A stretch of 35,960 nucleotides of DNA from Micromonospora fulviviridis (GTDB lineage Bacteria; Actinomycetota; Actinomycetes; Mycobacteriales; Micromonosporaceae): assembly GCF_014648395.1 (NCBI RefSeq), contig NZ_BMRA01000021.1, positions 1-35,960 on the forward strand, written 5' to 3'. A model generated the notes under the pieces. That model saw only the letters and a list, made by a program, of their open reading frames with translations. It was not told the origin of the DNA and made no database searches. Positions 17,233-24,984 of this stretch are shown here, piece by piece. The translations under genes and the position numbers were made by a program. Every line of letters starts with the position of its first letter. The stretch's first letter is position 1.

Positions 17233-19281
17233 GTGCCGGGGATCGAGGTTCGCCTAGCGGACTGGGCCCGCCAGGCGACGCTTGCCGAGCGGCGCTCCGG
17301 ACCAACGATCGAGGCTCTCGGCGGCCTGCACCCTGACGAGGCCCGTCAGCTAGCCACCGGGCCTTTCCTGGTGTATCTCGTGCAAGCCGCCGTGCATCAG
17401 CAGCGGACTGGCTCAGACGACGACGCTCAACCCCTTCGCGCGGCGGTCCTCACCGGGTTGCGCGAGCAGCAGCGGCACTCGGCCTTCGCCAGCGCAACCG
17501 ATGTCCTAGCCCGTCACCCCGACTTTGCTCGCGCCCTAGGCACCGGGCTACCACGCGCGTTGCTCGCCCGCCTCACCGCTATAAGCGACGCCGGCGACGA
17601 GCCGGCCCCCGCCCTGATCGCCGCAGAAGCAGCCGATTGCCTGGCCCGGCTCACCCTGGCCGGAGTCACCCGGGCCGCCCAACTGCTCGGCGCACTCGAC
17701 GAGGCCACCGAGGATGTCGCCGCCCTCCCCGAGCCGTTCGCCGCACGGCTCCCCCGGTTGCTCGGCCTTCTCGAGGCCCACCATCCCGGAACCGGCCTGC
17801 GTGAGGCGCTCGAACGGCTGCTACCGCTCGAGCACACCTGCAGCGACGCCGCATTCGAACTCGCCCTCACCGACTTACAGGACGCGCTGCAAGCGTCCGA
17901 TGCTGCGACCATGAGGGTGCGGCTGATCCGCGTCCGGCGGCGCTTGTCGGAACTGCTCGCGCAAACCTCCGAACGCCTGGACGCGCGGATCTATCACGAC
18001 GCCATCGACGCCGTGCTGACCCTGGCCGCGCCCGACGCCACGACCCGCATACCCGCATTGGCGGCGATGCTGCACACGACCCTGCAGAAGTACCGGGCTT
18101 GGCGGCACAACACCCACCGGCCCGCATGGTCGCGTTCGCGCTGCGACGACATCGCAGCCTGGGCCGAGCTCACCGCCATTCTCGACGCGGCAGCCCGCCA
18201 CACCGGCGACGACGACCCCTGGTACGACGATGGCCAAGCCATCCTCACGACCTTGCTCACCGCCTACGGCGCCGACCGGACCGTGACGGTCGTCAAGGAA
18301 GGTACTACCGCCGGTGTCGTTGAGGTCCTAGTCGCGCCCGCGATCGAGGACGTCTTCCTACGCAACGAGAACCGGATCCGCTTCCTCGAACACGCAGTCG
18401 ACAACGACCCGCTTCTGCGCGCCGAACCCTCGGCCGTCCGGTTGCTCGGTTCGCTGCGCGACCGCACACGATCACCGGCCGTGCCCGACGGACATCCCGG
18501 CGGTGGTCCGGGAAAAGTGCGACGCTGGCCGCTGGTCGCCCAGACCGTAACTCCGGCGGAATTTGCCCAGCTGACTGAGACGGCACCGGAGCCGGTCCTG
18601 GACCGCCTGGAAATTGCACTACGCACCCACGAAGACACCCACGCGGCAGCGATGGATCCAAAACTCGGTCGGCTTATGGACCGGCTCGTGGGCCAGCTCC
18701 AGCAGAGCCCCGACTGGATCCCGGACATCGCAGATCCCTTTCATGCACTGCTGCACACCACCGTCCGGTACGCGTTTCTCTGCTACGATATCGGCCGTAA
18801 GATGGGCGGCTCCTACACGGAATATCTGCGCCTGAGAGACCCTTCGAGGAAGAAACAGAAGGTCGATGAGGCTCTTTTCCACCAGCACTTCTACGAGGTG
18901 CTCTGCGTTTCCTCCCTGTTCCGCATCATCGACGCGGAGGTCATAGAACACGCTGGCGGACGTGTCGACATTCGTGCCTCGTTCGGCCCGGTGCGGTTCA
19001 ACGTGGAATGCAAAATCGAGGAACAGGACGCAAGCGAAGCCGCCCTGCGCCACTACGCCGCTCAGGCGAGCGAGTACCAGAACACCAATGCTGCGTTCGC
19101 GATCCTTCTCGTACTGGACAAGACCGAGCACGCCGAGGGAACCGTAAACCTCTTCGAGAGCATCTGGATTGAGCAGGTCCAGCGCGACGGCGAGTCAACT
19201 CCATGCCAAGTAGTGACTGTCCGAGTACCGGGTGGTCGAGACGATCCATCGTCGTTACGCGCGCCTGGCCGCCGGTCGTAG
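17233..19281 (+). CDS. PD-(D/E)XK nuclease-tailed effector of the ABC/SMC operon
   Basis: 682 residues from the GTG at 17233, preceded by GAGGGAGGTG at good spacing. The first ~500 residues are helical and Ala/Leu/Arg rich with no recognised domain. The C-terminal ~150 residues show a restriction-like nuclease core: a helix with Glu (VDEALFHQHFYEVL), then GGRVDI with Asp about 579, then RFNVECKIE with Glu about 592 and Lys about 594, then a helix with AAQASEYQ. In ABC-3C and Lamassu systems the third component is often such a nuclease, held inactive by the SMC complex until foreign DNA is sensed. The last 15 residues look like unstructured read-on. Function is inferred from motif and operon. 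Confidence 0.82.
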   Translation: MPGIEVRLADWARQATLAERRSGPTIEALGGLHPDEARQLATGPFLVYLVQAAVHQQRTGSDDDAQPLRAAVLTGLREQQRHSAFASATDVLARHPDFARALGTGLPRALLARLTAISDAGDEPAPALIAAEAADCLARLTLAGVTRAAQLLGALDEATEDVAALPEPFAARLPRLLGLLEAHHPGTGLREALERLLPLEHTCSDAAFELALTDLQDALQASDAATMRVRLIRVRRRLSELLAQTSERLDARIYHDAIDAVLTLAAPDATTRIPALAAMLHTTLQKYRAWRHNTHRPAWSRSRCDDIAAWAELTAILDAAARHTGDDDPWYDDGQAILTTLLTAYGADRTVTVVKEGTTAGVVEVLVAPAIEDVFLRNENRIRFLEHAVDNDPLLRAEPSAVRLLGSLRDRTRSPAVPDGHPGGGPGKVRRWPLVAQTVTPAEFAQLTETAPEPVLDRLEIALRTHEDTHAAAMDPKLGRLMDRLVGQLQQSPDWIPDIADPFHALLHTTVRYAFLCYDIGRKMGGSYTEYLRLRDPSRKKQKVDEALFHQHFYEVLCVSSLFRIIDAEVIEHAGGRVDIRASFGPVRFNVECKIEEQDASEAALRHYAAQASEYQNTNAAFAILLVLDKTEHAEGTVNLFESIWIEQVQRDGESTPCQVVTVRVPGGRDDPSSLRAPGRRS

Positions 19282-19324
19282 GACTCGTTTGAATCAACCG
19301 CAACTGACTGACTACGGTGTGCAG

Positions 19325-19357
19325 CAAGGCGGCTCTTCCACCGCTCCGCCGCCCTTG
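19325..19357. terminator. Possible hairpin between convergent operons
   Basis: CAAGGCGGC (19325-19333) pairs with GCCGCCCTTG (19348-19357) with one bulged base. It lies in the 178-bp gap between the ends of the plus-strand ATPase operon and the minus-strand operon, where a bidirectional terminator is expected. Nothing else is seen in this gap. Confidence 0.4.
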
Positions 19358-19459
19358 TCGCACATCCCGCGCTGCCGCAAGCACGCCGTGACCAACCTGC
19401 CCGCGCGAAGTGCGAGTCGGGGCCGTCGGAGCACCGAGCGGGCGCCAGCGGAGCAGGAT

Positions 19460-20113
19460 TTAGAAGAGGGCCGGATGAGGTGCTGTGGCAGTGGGCCGCT
19501 TTTCGGGGTTAAGGGGGAGAGCGGCTTCGGCGAGCAGTTCTCCGAGCGTGGGCGCGGTGGGCCACCGGCGAGTGACGAGCTCTGGCAGCAGTAGCGCCGT
19601 CGCGGTGGTGTCCCACAGCGCGCGGTGTGGCTGCGAGTCCGGTGCGGCCTCGTCGACCCGGCGAGTGAGTCCCAGCTCGTGGATGAGCGCGGTCAGGGCG
19701 CGGGAGCGGCCGGTTGTGAGTGCCTTCGCGAGGCGCAGGGTGTCGATGAGGCCGGCTGGCCGGAGCGCCGGGAGCTGGCGGTGTAGGAGCCGCCAGTCGA
19801 CGGTGACGTTGTGGCCGACGAGGTAGCGGGCGTTGATCCGAACGGCGAGGTGCCGCTCGATGTCGGCGGGGGCGGGTGCGCGGCGCAGCGTGGCGTCGGT
19901 GAGCCCGGGTGAGAGCCACGGGCGGGCCGCGATTGGTCGGCCGGGGTTGATCAGGGTGGTGTAGCTGGTGGGCATGTCCGGCAGCCCGGCGACGAGCGGG
20001 ACGAGCGCGATCTCGAGGATCGCTTCGTCGGCGAGGTCCTGGGCGCCGGTGCCCTCCAGGTCGATGACGACCAGGCTGGCAGTGGTCCAGGGGTCGCTCA
20101 GGCTGCCGCTCAT
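19460..20113 (-). CDS. DnaQ-like DEDDh 3'-5' exonuclease
   Basis: 217 residues from the ATG at 20113, preceded by GGGGGAG; the longer upstream frame is a shadow. All five DEDDh residues are in place: Asp18 and Glu20 in VVIDLEGTG, Asp106 in GHNVTVDWRLL, and His163 and Asp168 in PHRALWDTTAT. The size is that of a stand-alone exonuclease domain such as RNase T or a DnaQ-like protein. It is the last gene of the nucleotide-chemistry operon, 20 bases after the radical SAM gene. In this setting it might trim an oligonucleotide or cut nucleotide-linked substrates rather than proofread DNA; that is inference. Confidence 0.85.
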   Translation of the reverse strand: MSGSLSDPWTTASLVVIDLEGTGAQDLADEAILEIALVPLVAGLPDMPTSYTTLINPGRPIAARPWLSPGLTDATLRRAPAPADIERHLAVRINARYLVGHNVTVDWRLLHRQLPALRPAGLIDTLRLAKALTTGRSRALTALIHELGLTRRVDEAAPDSQPHRALWDTTATALLLPELVTRRWPTAPTLGELLAEAALPLNPEKRPTATAPHPALF

Positions 20114-20133
20114 GCTTTCTCCCCCGTGCTGCG

Positions 20134-21381
20134 TTAGTCGTCGTCTCCATACTTCACGGCTTCGACGAGTTCCGCCCGTACCGCGGCGAACCTTTCCACC
20201 TGGCGCGGATCGACCTCGTGGCCGAGGAGCTGGCGGCCGTGCGCGCCGGGGAAATGCGGCTGGTTCGCCTCCCAGATCTGGTGGCGCAGGTGGTGCTGCA
20301 CGGCGTACCGCTTCTGCTCGCCCAAGCCGTGAGTCCACACGTGGCCGGGTTCGACCAGGACGGGGCTGTCGTACCCGAGCATGTCGAGTATGTCCTTGAC
20401 CTCCTGCTCGGTGGGGTCGCGGTAGTCGTCGATGCAGAGCTGCTTCTGCCTGGCGGGGCAAATGTTGCACAGCTCGTTGACGCCCCAGTGGCCGTTGTAG
20501 TCAGCCACGCCGTGGGCGTAGGAGACGCCGCAGCTAGTCTTGCGGAACAGCGGCGTCTTGATCCCGGACGCCCTCCACGCGCCCACGATCAGCTCATCGA
20601 TCTCGCGCGGGAGGGTCTTGCGGCGGGCGTAGTCCTCGCCGTACGGCACGTCTACGCCGAGCTGGCGCAGGTAGGCGGCGTTCTCCGGCTTGTGGTAGTA
20701 GCCGGTGAACACGGCGGCGTCGACGTCGCCGGCGACCTCCAGGACGTGGTCGATGGTTTCGGGGGCGGTGTTCCAGCCGGGGACGATGGGCCGCCAGTAC
20801 AGCACCACGCCGGTGCGCTTCTTGTGGGCGACCGCGGTGTAGATCGAGTTGATCGTGATGGCGCTCTTCGTGATCGGCTCGACCCGGTCGTCTTGGATGC
20901 CGGAGTAGGTGAAGAGCAGGGTCACCTTCAGGTGGCGCAGCGACTCCAGGATCTCCATGTCCTGGCCGGTGACCTTGAACCTGGTGATGATGAGGACCTG
21001 GTTGGTGTACGCCCGCTCGTCGAGGGCCCGTAGAACCTGGAACAGGTGAGGCTTCACGCCGGGCAGGAACGGGTCGGTGGCCTTGTTGAACAGCTGGATC
21101 GGGGTGACGTGCGGCCGGAACGCTTCGTGCCCGATCAGCAGCTCGATGGCCTCCTGCGTGGACACCAGCAGCGTCGGGGTCTTGTCGTCAAAGTTGCCCC
21201 AGAAGTGGCGGACGCAGTACCCGCAGTCCAGCGGGCAGCCGACGATGTGGTTCAGCGACAGCCCGGACTTGCGGTAGCCGACGACCAGCTGCATGTAGGG
21301 GTCGAGGCGGGCCCGCTCGGCGGCCGGCATGAGCTTCAGCTGGCGGGGGCCAGAGCTGATCTGAACGCGGACCTGGGTCAT
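20134..21381 (-). CDS. Radical SAM enzyme
   Basis: 415 residues. The [4Fe-4S]/SAM motif is CPLDCGYC (Cys 49, 53, 56), in the CxxxCxxC spacing of the superfamily. A C-terminal Cys group (TSCGVSYAHGV ... LCNICPARQKQLC) could bind a second cluster. The middle (KVTLLFTYSG, VVLYWRPIVPGWN) fits a TIM-barrel. The overall look resembles spore-photolyase-like and uncharacterised radical SAM proteins in actinobacteria. The start ATG overlaps the NDP-kinase-like stop (ATGA). Among nucleotide-processing neighbours it probably performs the radical chemistry step (C-C or C-H modification) on a nucleotide or sugar; the substrate is unknown. Confidence 0.88.
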   Translation of the reverse strand: MTQVRVQISSGPRQLKLMPAAERARLDPYMQLVVGYRKSGLSLNHIVGCPLDCGYCVRHFWGNFDDKTPTLLVSTQEAIELLIGHEAFRPHVTPIQLFNKATDPFLPGVKPHLFQVLRALDERAYTNQVLIITRFKVTGQDMEILESLRHLKVTLLFTYSGIQDDRVEPITKSAITINSIYTAVAHKKRTGVVLYWRPIVPGWNTAPETIDHVLEVAGDVDAAVFTGYYHKPENAAYLRQLGVDVPYGEDYARRKTLPREIDELIVGAWRASGIKTPLFRKTSCGVSYAHGVADYNGHWGVNELCNICPARQKQLCIDDYRDPTEQEVKDILDMLGYDSPVLVEPGHVWTHGLGEQKRYAVQHHLRHQIWEANQPHFPGAHGRQLLGHEVDPRQVERFAAVRAELVEAVKYGDDD

Positions 21382-21908
21382 CGGGCGCCTCCTCGGGCGG
21401 CGGGTGGGCGCAGCAGGTGCGTGCGCTGGGGTCCGTACCAGATGCCGAAGTCCCGCTCGACCACGTCGCTGTGGTCGGAGGTGTGGATGAGGTTGTCGAC
21501 CAGGCGGCCCTCGGCCACCGCCTTGTCGAGGCTGTCCTTGGCGTAGCGGCCCCGGACGGTGGTGCTGGGGGCGCTGGCCGGGTCGGTCACGCCGACGACG
21601 GCGCGTACCCGCTCGGCGGCGTTCTCGCCGTAGCCGAGGGCGACGACAACCCTGTTGCCGATGAAGATGCGCCGCAGCTCTGCCGGCACGTCGCGGCCGA
21701 GCTGCTCGGACAGGGGCAGCATGTCGGCGTAATGGGCGAACACCTGGTCTTCGGTGGGGATCACCGTGTGGGAGTCGACGATGGTCACGAGGCCGCGCAT
21801 CCACTGCAGGACCTCGCTGACGAGGCCGCGGCGGACGCAGTCCGGCTTGAGCAGGATGATGGTCCAGCGGGACCAGTCGACGGTGACGGCGGCGGTATCG
21901 TCGGTCAT
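21378..21908 (-). CDS. Nucleoside diphosphate kinase-like protein
   Basis: 176 residues. The start is TIILLKPDCVRRGLVSEVL, matching the NDP-kinase KPD motif. VVVALGYGENAAERVRAVVG and ASAPSTTVRGRYAKD follow, and then NLIHTSDHSDVVERDFGIWYG with the catalytic His of the NxxHxSD region. It is about 35 residues longer than a housekeeping Ndk and clearly divergent, so it is probably a dedicated paralogue that phosphorylates the operon's nucleotide product or intermediate. The ATG at 21908 overlaps the preceding stop by ATGA, and its own stop overlaps the radical SAM start. Confidence 0.85.
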   Translation of the reverse strand: MTDDTAAVTVDWSRWTIILLKPDCVRRGLVSEVLQWMRGLVTIVDSHTVIPTEDQVFAHYADMLPLSEQLGRDVPAELRRIFIGNRVVVALGYGENAAERVRAVVGVTDPASAPSTTVRGRYAKDSLDKAVAEGRLVDNLIHTSDHSDVVERDFGIWYGPQRTHLLRPPAARGGAR

Positions 21909-22230
21909 GCCCGGCTCCCGGGGAAGGCGGGCACCAGCTCGGGCCACCGGTTGGCCACCAGCCACCAGTGCCCCGGGTGCAGCTCGGCGAGGATGTCCCG
22001 GCCGACGGGCTTGCCGGGGTTGTGCACGATCTGCCGGTAGCACTCGAACAGCGCCAGCACCCGCCGCCAGTACGGGTCGACGCGCACGGTGGTCAGCCGG
22101 CCGGGGGTGAGCTGGTCGCGGTCGTCGCGCAGCACCTGCTCCCATGCGGCGACCTCCCGGATGGTCTCCCAGCTCGTGGCGGGCATGGGGTCGACTGGGA
22201 AGCGGCGGTGCGGCAGCGGTCGGTCGCCTC
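21905..22230 (-). other. C-terminal continuation of the TS-like protein in another frame
   Basis: From about 22230 down to 21905 the -1 frame encodes a sensible tail: DRPLPHRRFPVDPMPATSWETIREVAAWEQ, then RVDPYWRRVLALFECYRQI and LHPGHWWLVANRWPELVPAF. It is rich in Trp and well ordered, unlike the low-quality end of the frame that stops at 22093. Its TGA overlaps the NDP-kinase ATG in the ATGA pattern used throughout this operon. I take it as the true C-terminus, displaced by a single-base deletion or programmed shift near 22216-22230. If it is a separate gene, the ATG at 22186 would give 93 residues. Confidence 0.6.
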
Positions 22231-22926
22231 GGCCAGCATGGCGTCGACCTTGTCCACGTCCAGCTTGTTGATGTGCATCGAGCCGACGTGGTGGGCGTAC
22301 GTGCCGACGCCGACGCCGAGGCGGCGGGCGGTGAACTCCTGGATGAAGGTGAACGCGAACGTGTCGCCCAGCAGGCCGATGACGGCGTCGTTGCCGCGCA
22401 TGTAGGCCGACATGTGCAGCTGTCCGTTGCGCAGGAGGAATTGCAGGCCGAGGGTGCAGGCCACGTCCGGGTTGGCGGGGTCGACCAGCTCGTCGGGGCG
22501 CATGATCACCATGGCGGCGCGCTTGGTGTCCGGATCGTCGCCGATCAGCCGCTCCACCCGCTGGAACTGGCTGTACGCGTCGGGCTGGCCGGGCCGGAAC
22601 AGGCGGGGCCCGTAGGCGGTGCCGGTGAGCCGGGCGCCGTCGGCGGACAGCTTCCGCAGCTGCGGCGCGTAGTAGGAGATCATGTCGACGTCGTCGCGGC
22701 CGGTCAGGTACCACAGGGCCTCGGCGTGGTTGAACACGACGTTGGCCTTGCGGGCGGCGAGGTAGACGATCCGGTCGACGGGGTCCGTGATGGTGAAGCT
22801 GGTGTTGATGATCTCCAGGGCGTCCTTACCTCGCCCGCAGGTGTCGAAACGGTGCCTGGTGGCGATCTCCCGCAGCACGGCCAGGTACGCCGGCTGGAAG
22901 CTGCCGAACTCGGGTCCGAAGACCAT
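22093..22926 (-). CDS. Thymidylate synthase-like nucleotide C5-alkylating enzyme
   Basis: 277 residues as read, from the ATG at 22926 with GAGGGAG seven bases upstream; an ATG at 22941 overlaps the preceding stop and is an alternative. The core shows VACTLGLQFLLRNGQLHMSAYMRGNDAVIGLLGDTFAFTFIQEF, recalling thymidylate synthase and dCMP/CMP hydroxymethylases, with a candidate nucleophile Cys in ACTLG and an Arg-Gly-Asn-Asp in the nucleotide-binding segment. The Pro-Cys-His of true ThyA is absent, so it probably acts on another base or nucleotide, as CMP hydroxymethylases of nucleoside antibiotics do. The last ~45 residues after LAEATDR look out of frame; see the feature ending at 21905. The position of the break suggests frameshift or recent damage. 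Confidence 0.8.
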   Translation of the reverse strand: MVFGPEFGSFQPAYLAVLREIATRHRFDTCGRGKDALEIINTSFTITDPVDRIVYLAARKANVVFNHAEALWYLTGRDDVDMISYYAPQLRKLSADGARLTGTAYGPRLFRPGQPDAYSQFQRVERLIGDDPDTKRAAMVIMRPDELVDPANPDVACTLGLQFLLRNGQLHMSAYMRGNDAVIGLLGDTFAFTFIQEFTARRLGVGVGTYAHHVGSMHINKLDVDKVDAMLAEATDRCRTAASQSTPCPPRAGRPSGRSPHGSRCCATTATSSPPAG

Positions 22927-22937
22927 GAGCGTCTCCC

Positions 22938-23978
22938 TCATTCGGGGGTGGACATCAGGTCGGTGATGACCTGCTGGAAGACGGCTGCCTGGCGGGACAG
23001 CCGCATCTGGTCGAGGTAGCGCAGGCACTGGTAGATCAGCCCGGTGTGGGTGATGGTTCCGGCGATGCGCTGGAGGTACTCGACCTTCTCGACGACGTCT
23101 TTGCCGTCGATGACGATGAGCTCGTCGGGGACGAAGCGGTGCCCGTCGACGACGTCGGCGGGCATGAGCGGCACGCAGCCGGCGAGGACCGCTTCGAACA
23201 GCCGCTGGGTGATGTGGCCGGCGGCGGCGTACCGGTCGGGCAGCAGCATCACGGTGGCCAGGGCGCCGCGGTGGATCCGGTCGACGTCGGTGAACGCGCA
23301 CCGGCCGGTGAAGTTGACGTGCGGCCACGCCTGGGTGCGAATCCACTTCCCCGCGACGCGGTGGCCCACGTGCCTGGCGGCGGACGCGAAGTACCTGTCG
23401 AAGTGCTCGTCGCGGTCGTACTGGTTTCCGACGTACACCAGCGACGTGGGTCGGTGAAGCTGCGCCAGCTCGTAGGCGTCGGCGGCGTCGAGCCGGGAGT
23501 CGGGCACCGGGCACAAAGTGGTGGTCGCGCCCGGTGTGGGTCGGGTGGCGAACTCGCACACCCGCACGTTCCGCAGCCCGCGCAGCGGATCATCGGCGGG
23601 CAGTCGTCGATCGAGGTCCCAGATGATGGTGGGTACGCCGGCCAGGGTGTAGTGCTCGATCAGCTCGGCCTGTCGGTGCAGGTCACAGTGGTGACCGAGG
23701 CTGCCGCAGGCCGTGGTGTTGCGGCCGGGCAGCGGCCACCGCCACTCGAACATCACGACGTCGAGGCCGGGCAGGCCGCTGTCGAAGTCGTACGCGTCGC
23801 GCAGGTCGAGTCCGGCCTCCTTGAGGTCCCGGTTGGCCTGAAGCAGCGTCACGAGGTGACCGGCGAGCTCCAGCGCGTCGACCAGAGGGGCCCGGTACGA
23901 GCGCGAGCCGTCGGGGGTGTCGACGACGCCGGGCCCGAGAAACCCCCAGCAGCTGTAGCCGATCTCCAGTCGCCTCAC
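22938..23978 (-). CDS. Glycosyltransferase-like protein
   Basis: 346 residues from the GTG at 23978, preceded by GGGAGA; the stop of the previous small gene overlaps it as GTGA. The N-terminal part (EIGYSCWGFLGPGV ... YRAPLVDALELAGH) and the C-terminal part (TQRLFEAVLAGCVPLMPADV) resemble the acceptor and nucleotide-sugar lobes of GT-B enzymes. The second segment contains the Glu-Ala-Gly signature often followed by PL. Similarity is at the level of pattern only. It probably transfers a sugar, or builds a sugar-like part, in the same pathway as the TS-like and NDP-kinase-like proteins. Confidence 0.65.
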   Translation of the reverse strand: MRRLEIGYSCWGFLGPGVVDTPDGSRSYRAPLVDALELAGHLVTLLQANRDLKEAGLDLRDAYDFDSGLPGLDVVMFEWRWPLPGRNTTACGSLGHHCDLHRQAELIEHYTLAGVPTIIWDLDRRLPADDPLRGLRNVRVCEFATRPTPGATTTLCPVPDSRLDAADAYELAQLHRPTSLVYVGNQYDRDEHFDRYFASAARHVGHRVAGKWIRTQAWPHVNFTGRCAFTDVDRIHRGALATVMLLPDRYAAAGHITQRLFEAVLAGCVPLMPADVVDGHRFVPDELIVIDGKDVVEKVEYLQRIAGTITHTGLIYQCLRYLDQMRLSRQAAVFQQVITDLMSTPE

Positions 23979-24181
23979 CAGGGGTCTCCCATCAGGATTG
24001 GTGCCGGCGGCCGGGATCGCCGTTGCAGCACCTCTCGGGCGATGCGCAGTGGGAGGCAGTTGGCCACGCCGCAGCGTGGACACCGACCGCGGGCGTTCGG
24101 CCAGTGATAGGTGGCCACGATGCGAGCCAGCAGGACCACCCGCGCGGTCGACTGCGGCAGTGACAGGCCCACCACCGTCAT
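23975..24181 (-). CDS. Small protein with CxxC motif
   Basis: 68 residues from an ATG at 24181 that overlaps the stop of the preceding gene (ATGA). The C-terminal half carries CPRCGVANCLPLRIAREVL, a likely zinc-binding CxxC plus a further Cys. It ends overlapping the glycosyltransferase GTG. The family is unknown to me. The strict overlaps on both sides argue that it is a real gene. Confidence 0.6.
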   Translation of the reverse strand: MTVVGLSLPQSTARVVLLARIVATYHWPNARGRCPRCGVANCLPLRIAREVLQRRSRPPAPILMGDPW

Positions 24182-24387
24182 GACGCCGGCCCTCGGGCGG
24201 CGGCGTCTGCGACGACCTGGGCGAGGTAGCCCTCGGCCCATTCGTTCTCCTCGCAGGTCCTGGGTGAGGTGCAGGAGATGCACACCCTGCCTTGCGGGCG
24301 ACCGCCAAGCGTCCTGTGCAGGAGGGCGATCGAGTTGGGCGTGGCCGTGGTGGCGGCGGTGATGGCGTGGACGAGGATGCCGCTCAT
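24178..24387 (-). CDS. Small Cys-rich protein
   Basis: 69 residues from the ATG at 24387, overlapping the previous stop (ATGA). It contains CISCTSPRTCEENEWAEGYLA, with a CxxC and a further Cys seven residues on, which could bind a metal. No family is recognised. Its stop overlaps the next ATG. Confidence 0.6.
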   Translation of the reverse strand: MSGILVHAITAATTATPNSIALLHRTLGGRPQGRVCISCTSPRTCEENEWAEGYLAQVVADAAARGPAS

Positions 24388-24566
24388 TGGGGCCGCCCCG
24401 GCACCCGGTAGAGCGTGCGCTGCCCAAGGGTCATCAGCGGCTCGGCCCTCGGGTAGAAGTGGGTCGGCTCCACCAATGGCCCCACCTGCTTCGGCAAGAA
24501 CCCTGAGGCAGGCTCAGGGAGCCGGGATCGCTCGGCAATGGCGCTACGCGAGACATACACCGTCAT
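24384..24566 (-). CDS. Small protein of unknown function
   Basis: 60 residues from the ATG at 24566, which has GGAGGTG five to six bases upstream. The sequence MTVYVSRSAIAERSRLPEPA...FYPRAEPL has no motif I recognise. Stop and start overlap the neighbours by four bases on both sides. Confidence 0.55.
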   Translation of the reverse strand: MTVYVSRSAIAERSRLPEPASGFLPKQVGPLVEPTHFYPRAEPLMTLGQRTLYRVPGRPQ

Positions 24567-24790
24567 GCCGGCACCTCCATCAGAGACGGTGAGCGGCGGG
24601 CTCGCCGGGGGAAGGGCGAGCCCACCGCCGCACCACAGCGGCCGGGAGCAGACCGCCAATCACCCACCCACGCAGCCCTCCTGGCGGTACACAGGCGGGG
24701 CATCATTCGCACGCGTAAGGGAGCGGGCTGGGACGGCACCGGGCGAAGCGCCAAGGCCAGCTCTTGACTCCCGGCGCTTCCGTTATTCAT
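24563..24790 (-). CDS. Small protein, first gene of the coupled operon
   Basis: 75 residues from the ATG at 24790 with AGGGAG about seven bases upstream. Its TGA overlaps the following ATG by ATGA, as at every later junction. It is Arg/Pro/Ala rich (RPVPSQPAPLRVRMMPRLC), which weakens confidence that it is real. If real, it opens the operon. Confidence 0.45.
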   Translation of the reverse strand: MNNGSAGSQELALALRPVPSQPAPLRVRMMPRLCTARRAAWVGDWRSAPGRCGAAVGSPFPRRARRSPSLMEVPA

Positions 24791-24943
24791 CCCGATCTCC
24801 CTGGCGTGAGGCTGTGATTGCGCGCCGGCCGCGTACTCGCCGAGAGTGGCGCATCAGCCCAGTCAGGTTCGCTCGGTGAGTGCAGCATTGGGAATGTCCT
24901 GGCGGTGCACTCACGGTGCACCTGGCAGCACGACAAGTGCCGA

Positions 24944-24960
24944 TACGATCGTCCGGACGA
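24944..24960 (+). promoter_or_regulatory. Candidate promoter and palindromic operator for the XRE-TPR gene
   Basis: TACGAT (24944-24949) is a -10-like hexamer. It is overlapped at its last base by the perfect 12-base palindrome TCGTCCGGACGA (24949-24960), 25 bases upstream of the ATG at 24985. That is the usual place for autoregulation by a helix-turn-helix protein. The start of the divergent operon is about 150 bases to the left, so one operator could serve both. No clear -35 is seen. Confidence 0.4.
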
Positions 24961-24984
24961 CTGTCCGCATCGAGAGGACGTGCG

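Noticed and set aside
20114..20470. N-terminal extension of the exonuclease frame
   Set aside because: It is antisense-biased, Arg/Pro-rich, and overlaps the radical SAM gene; the ATG at 20113 has a good ribosome site and precedes the first catalytic motif.
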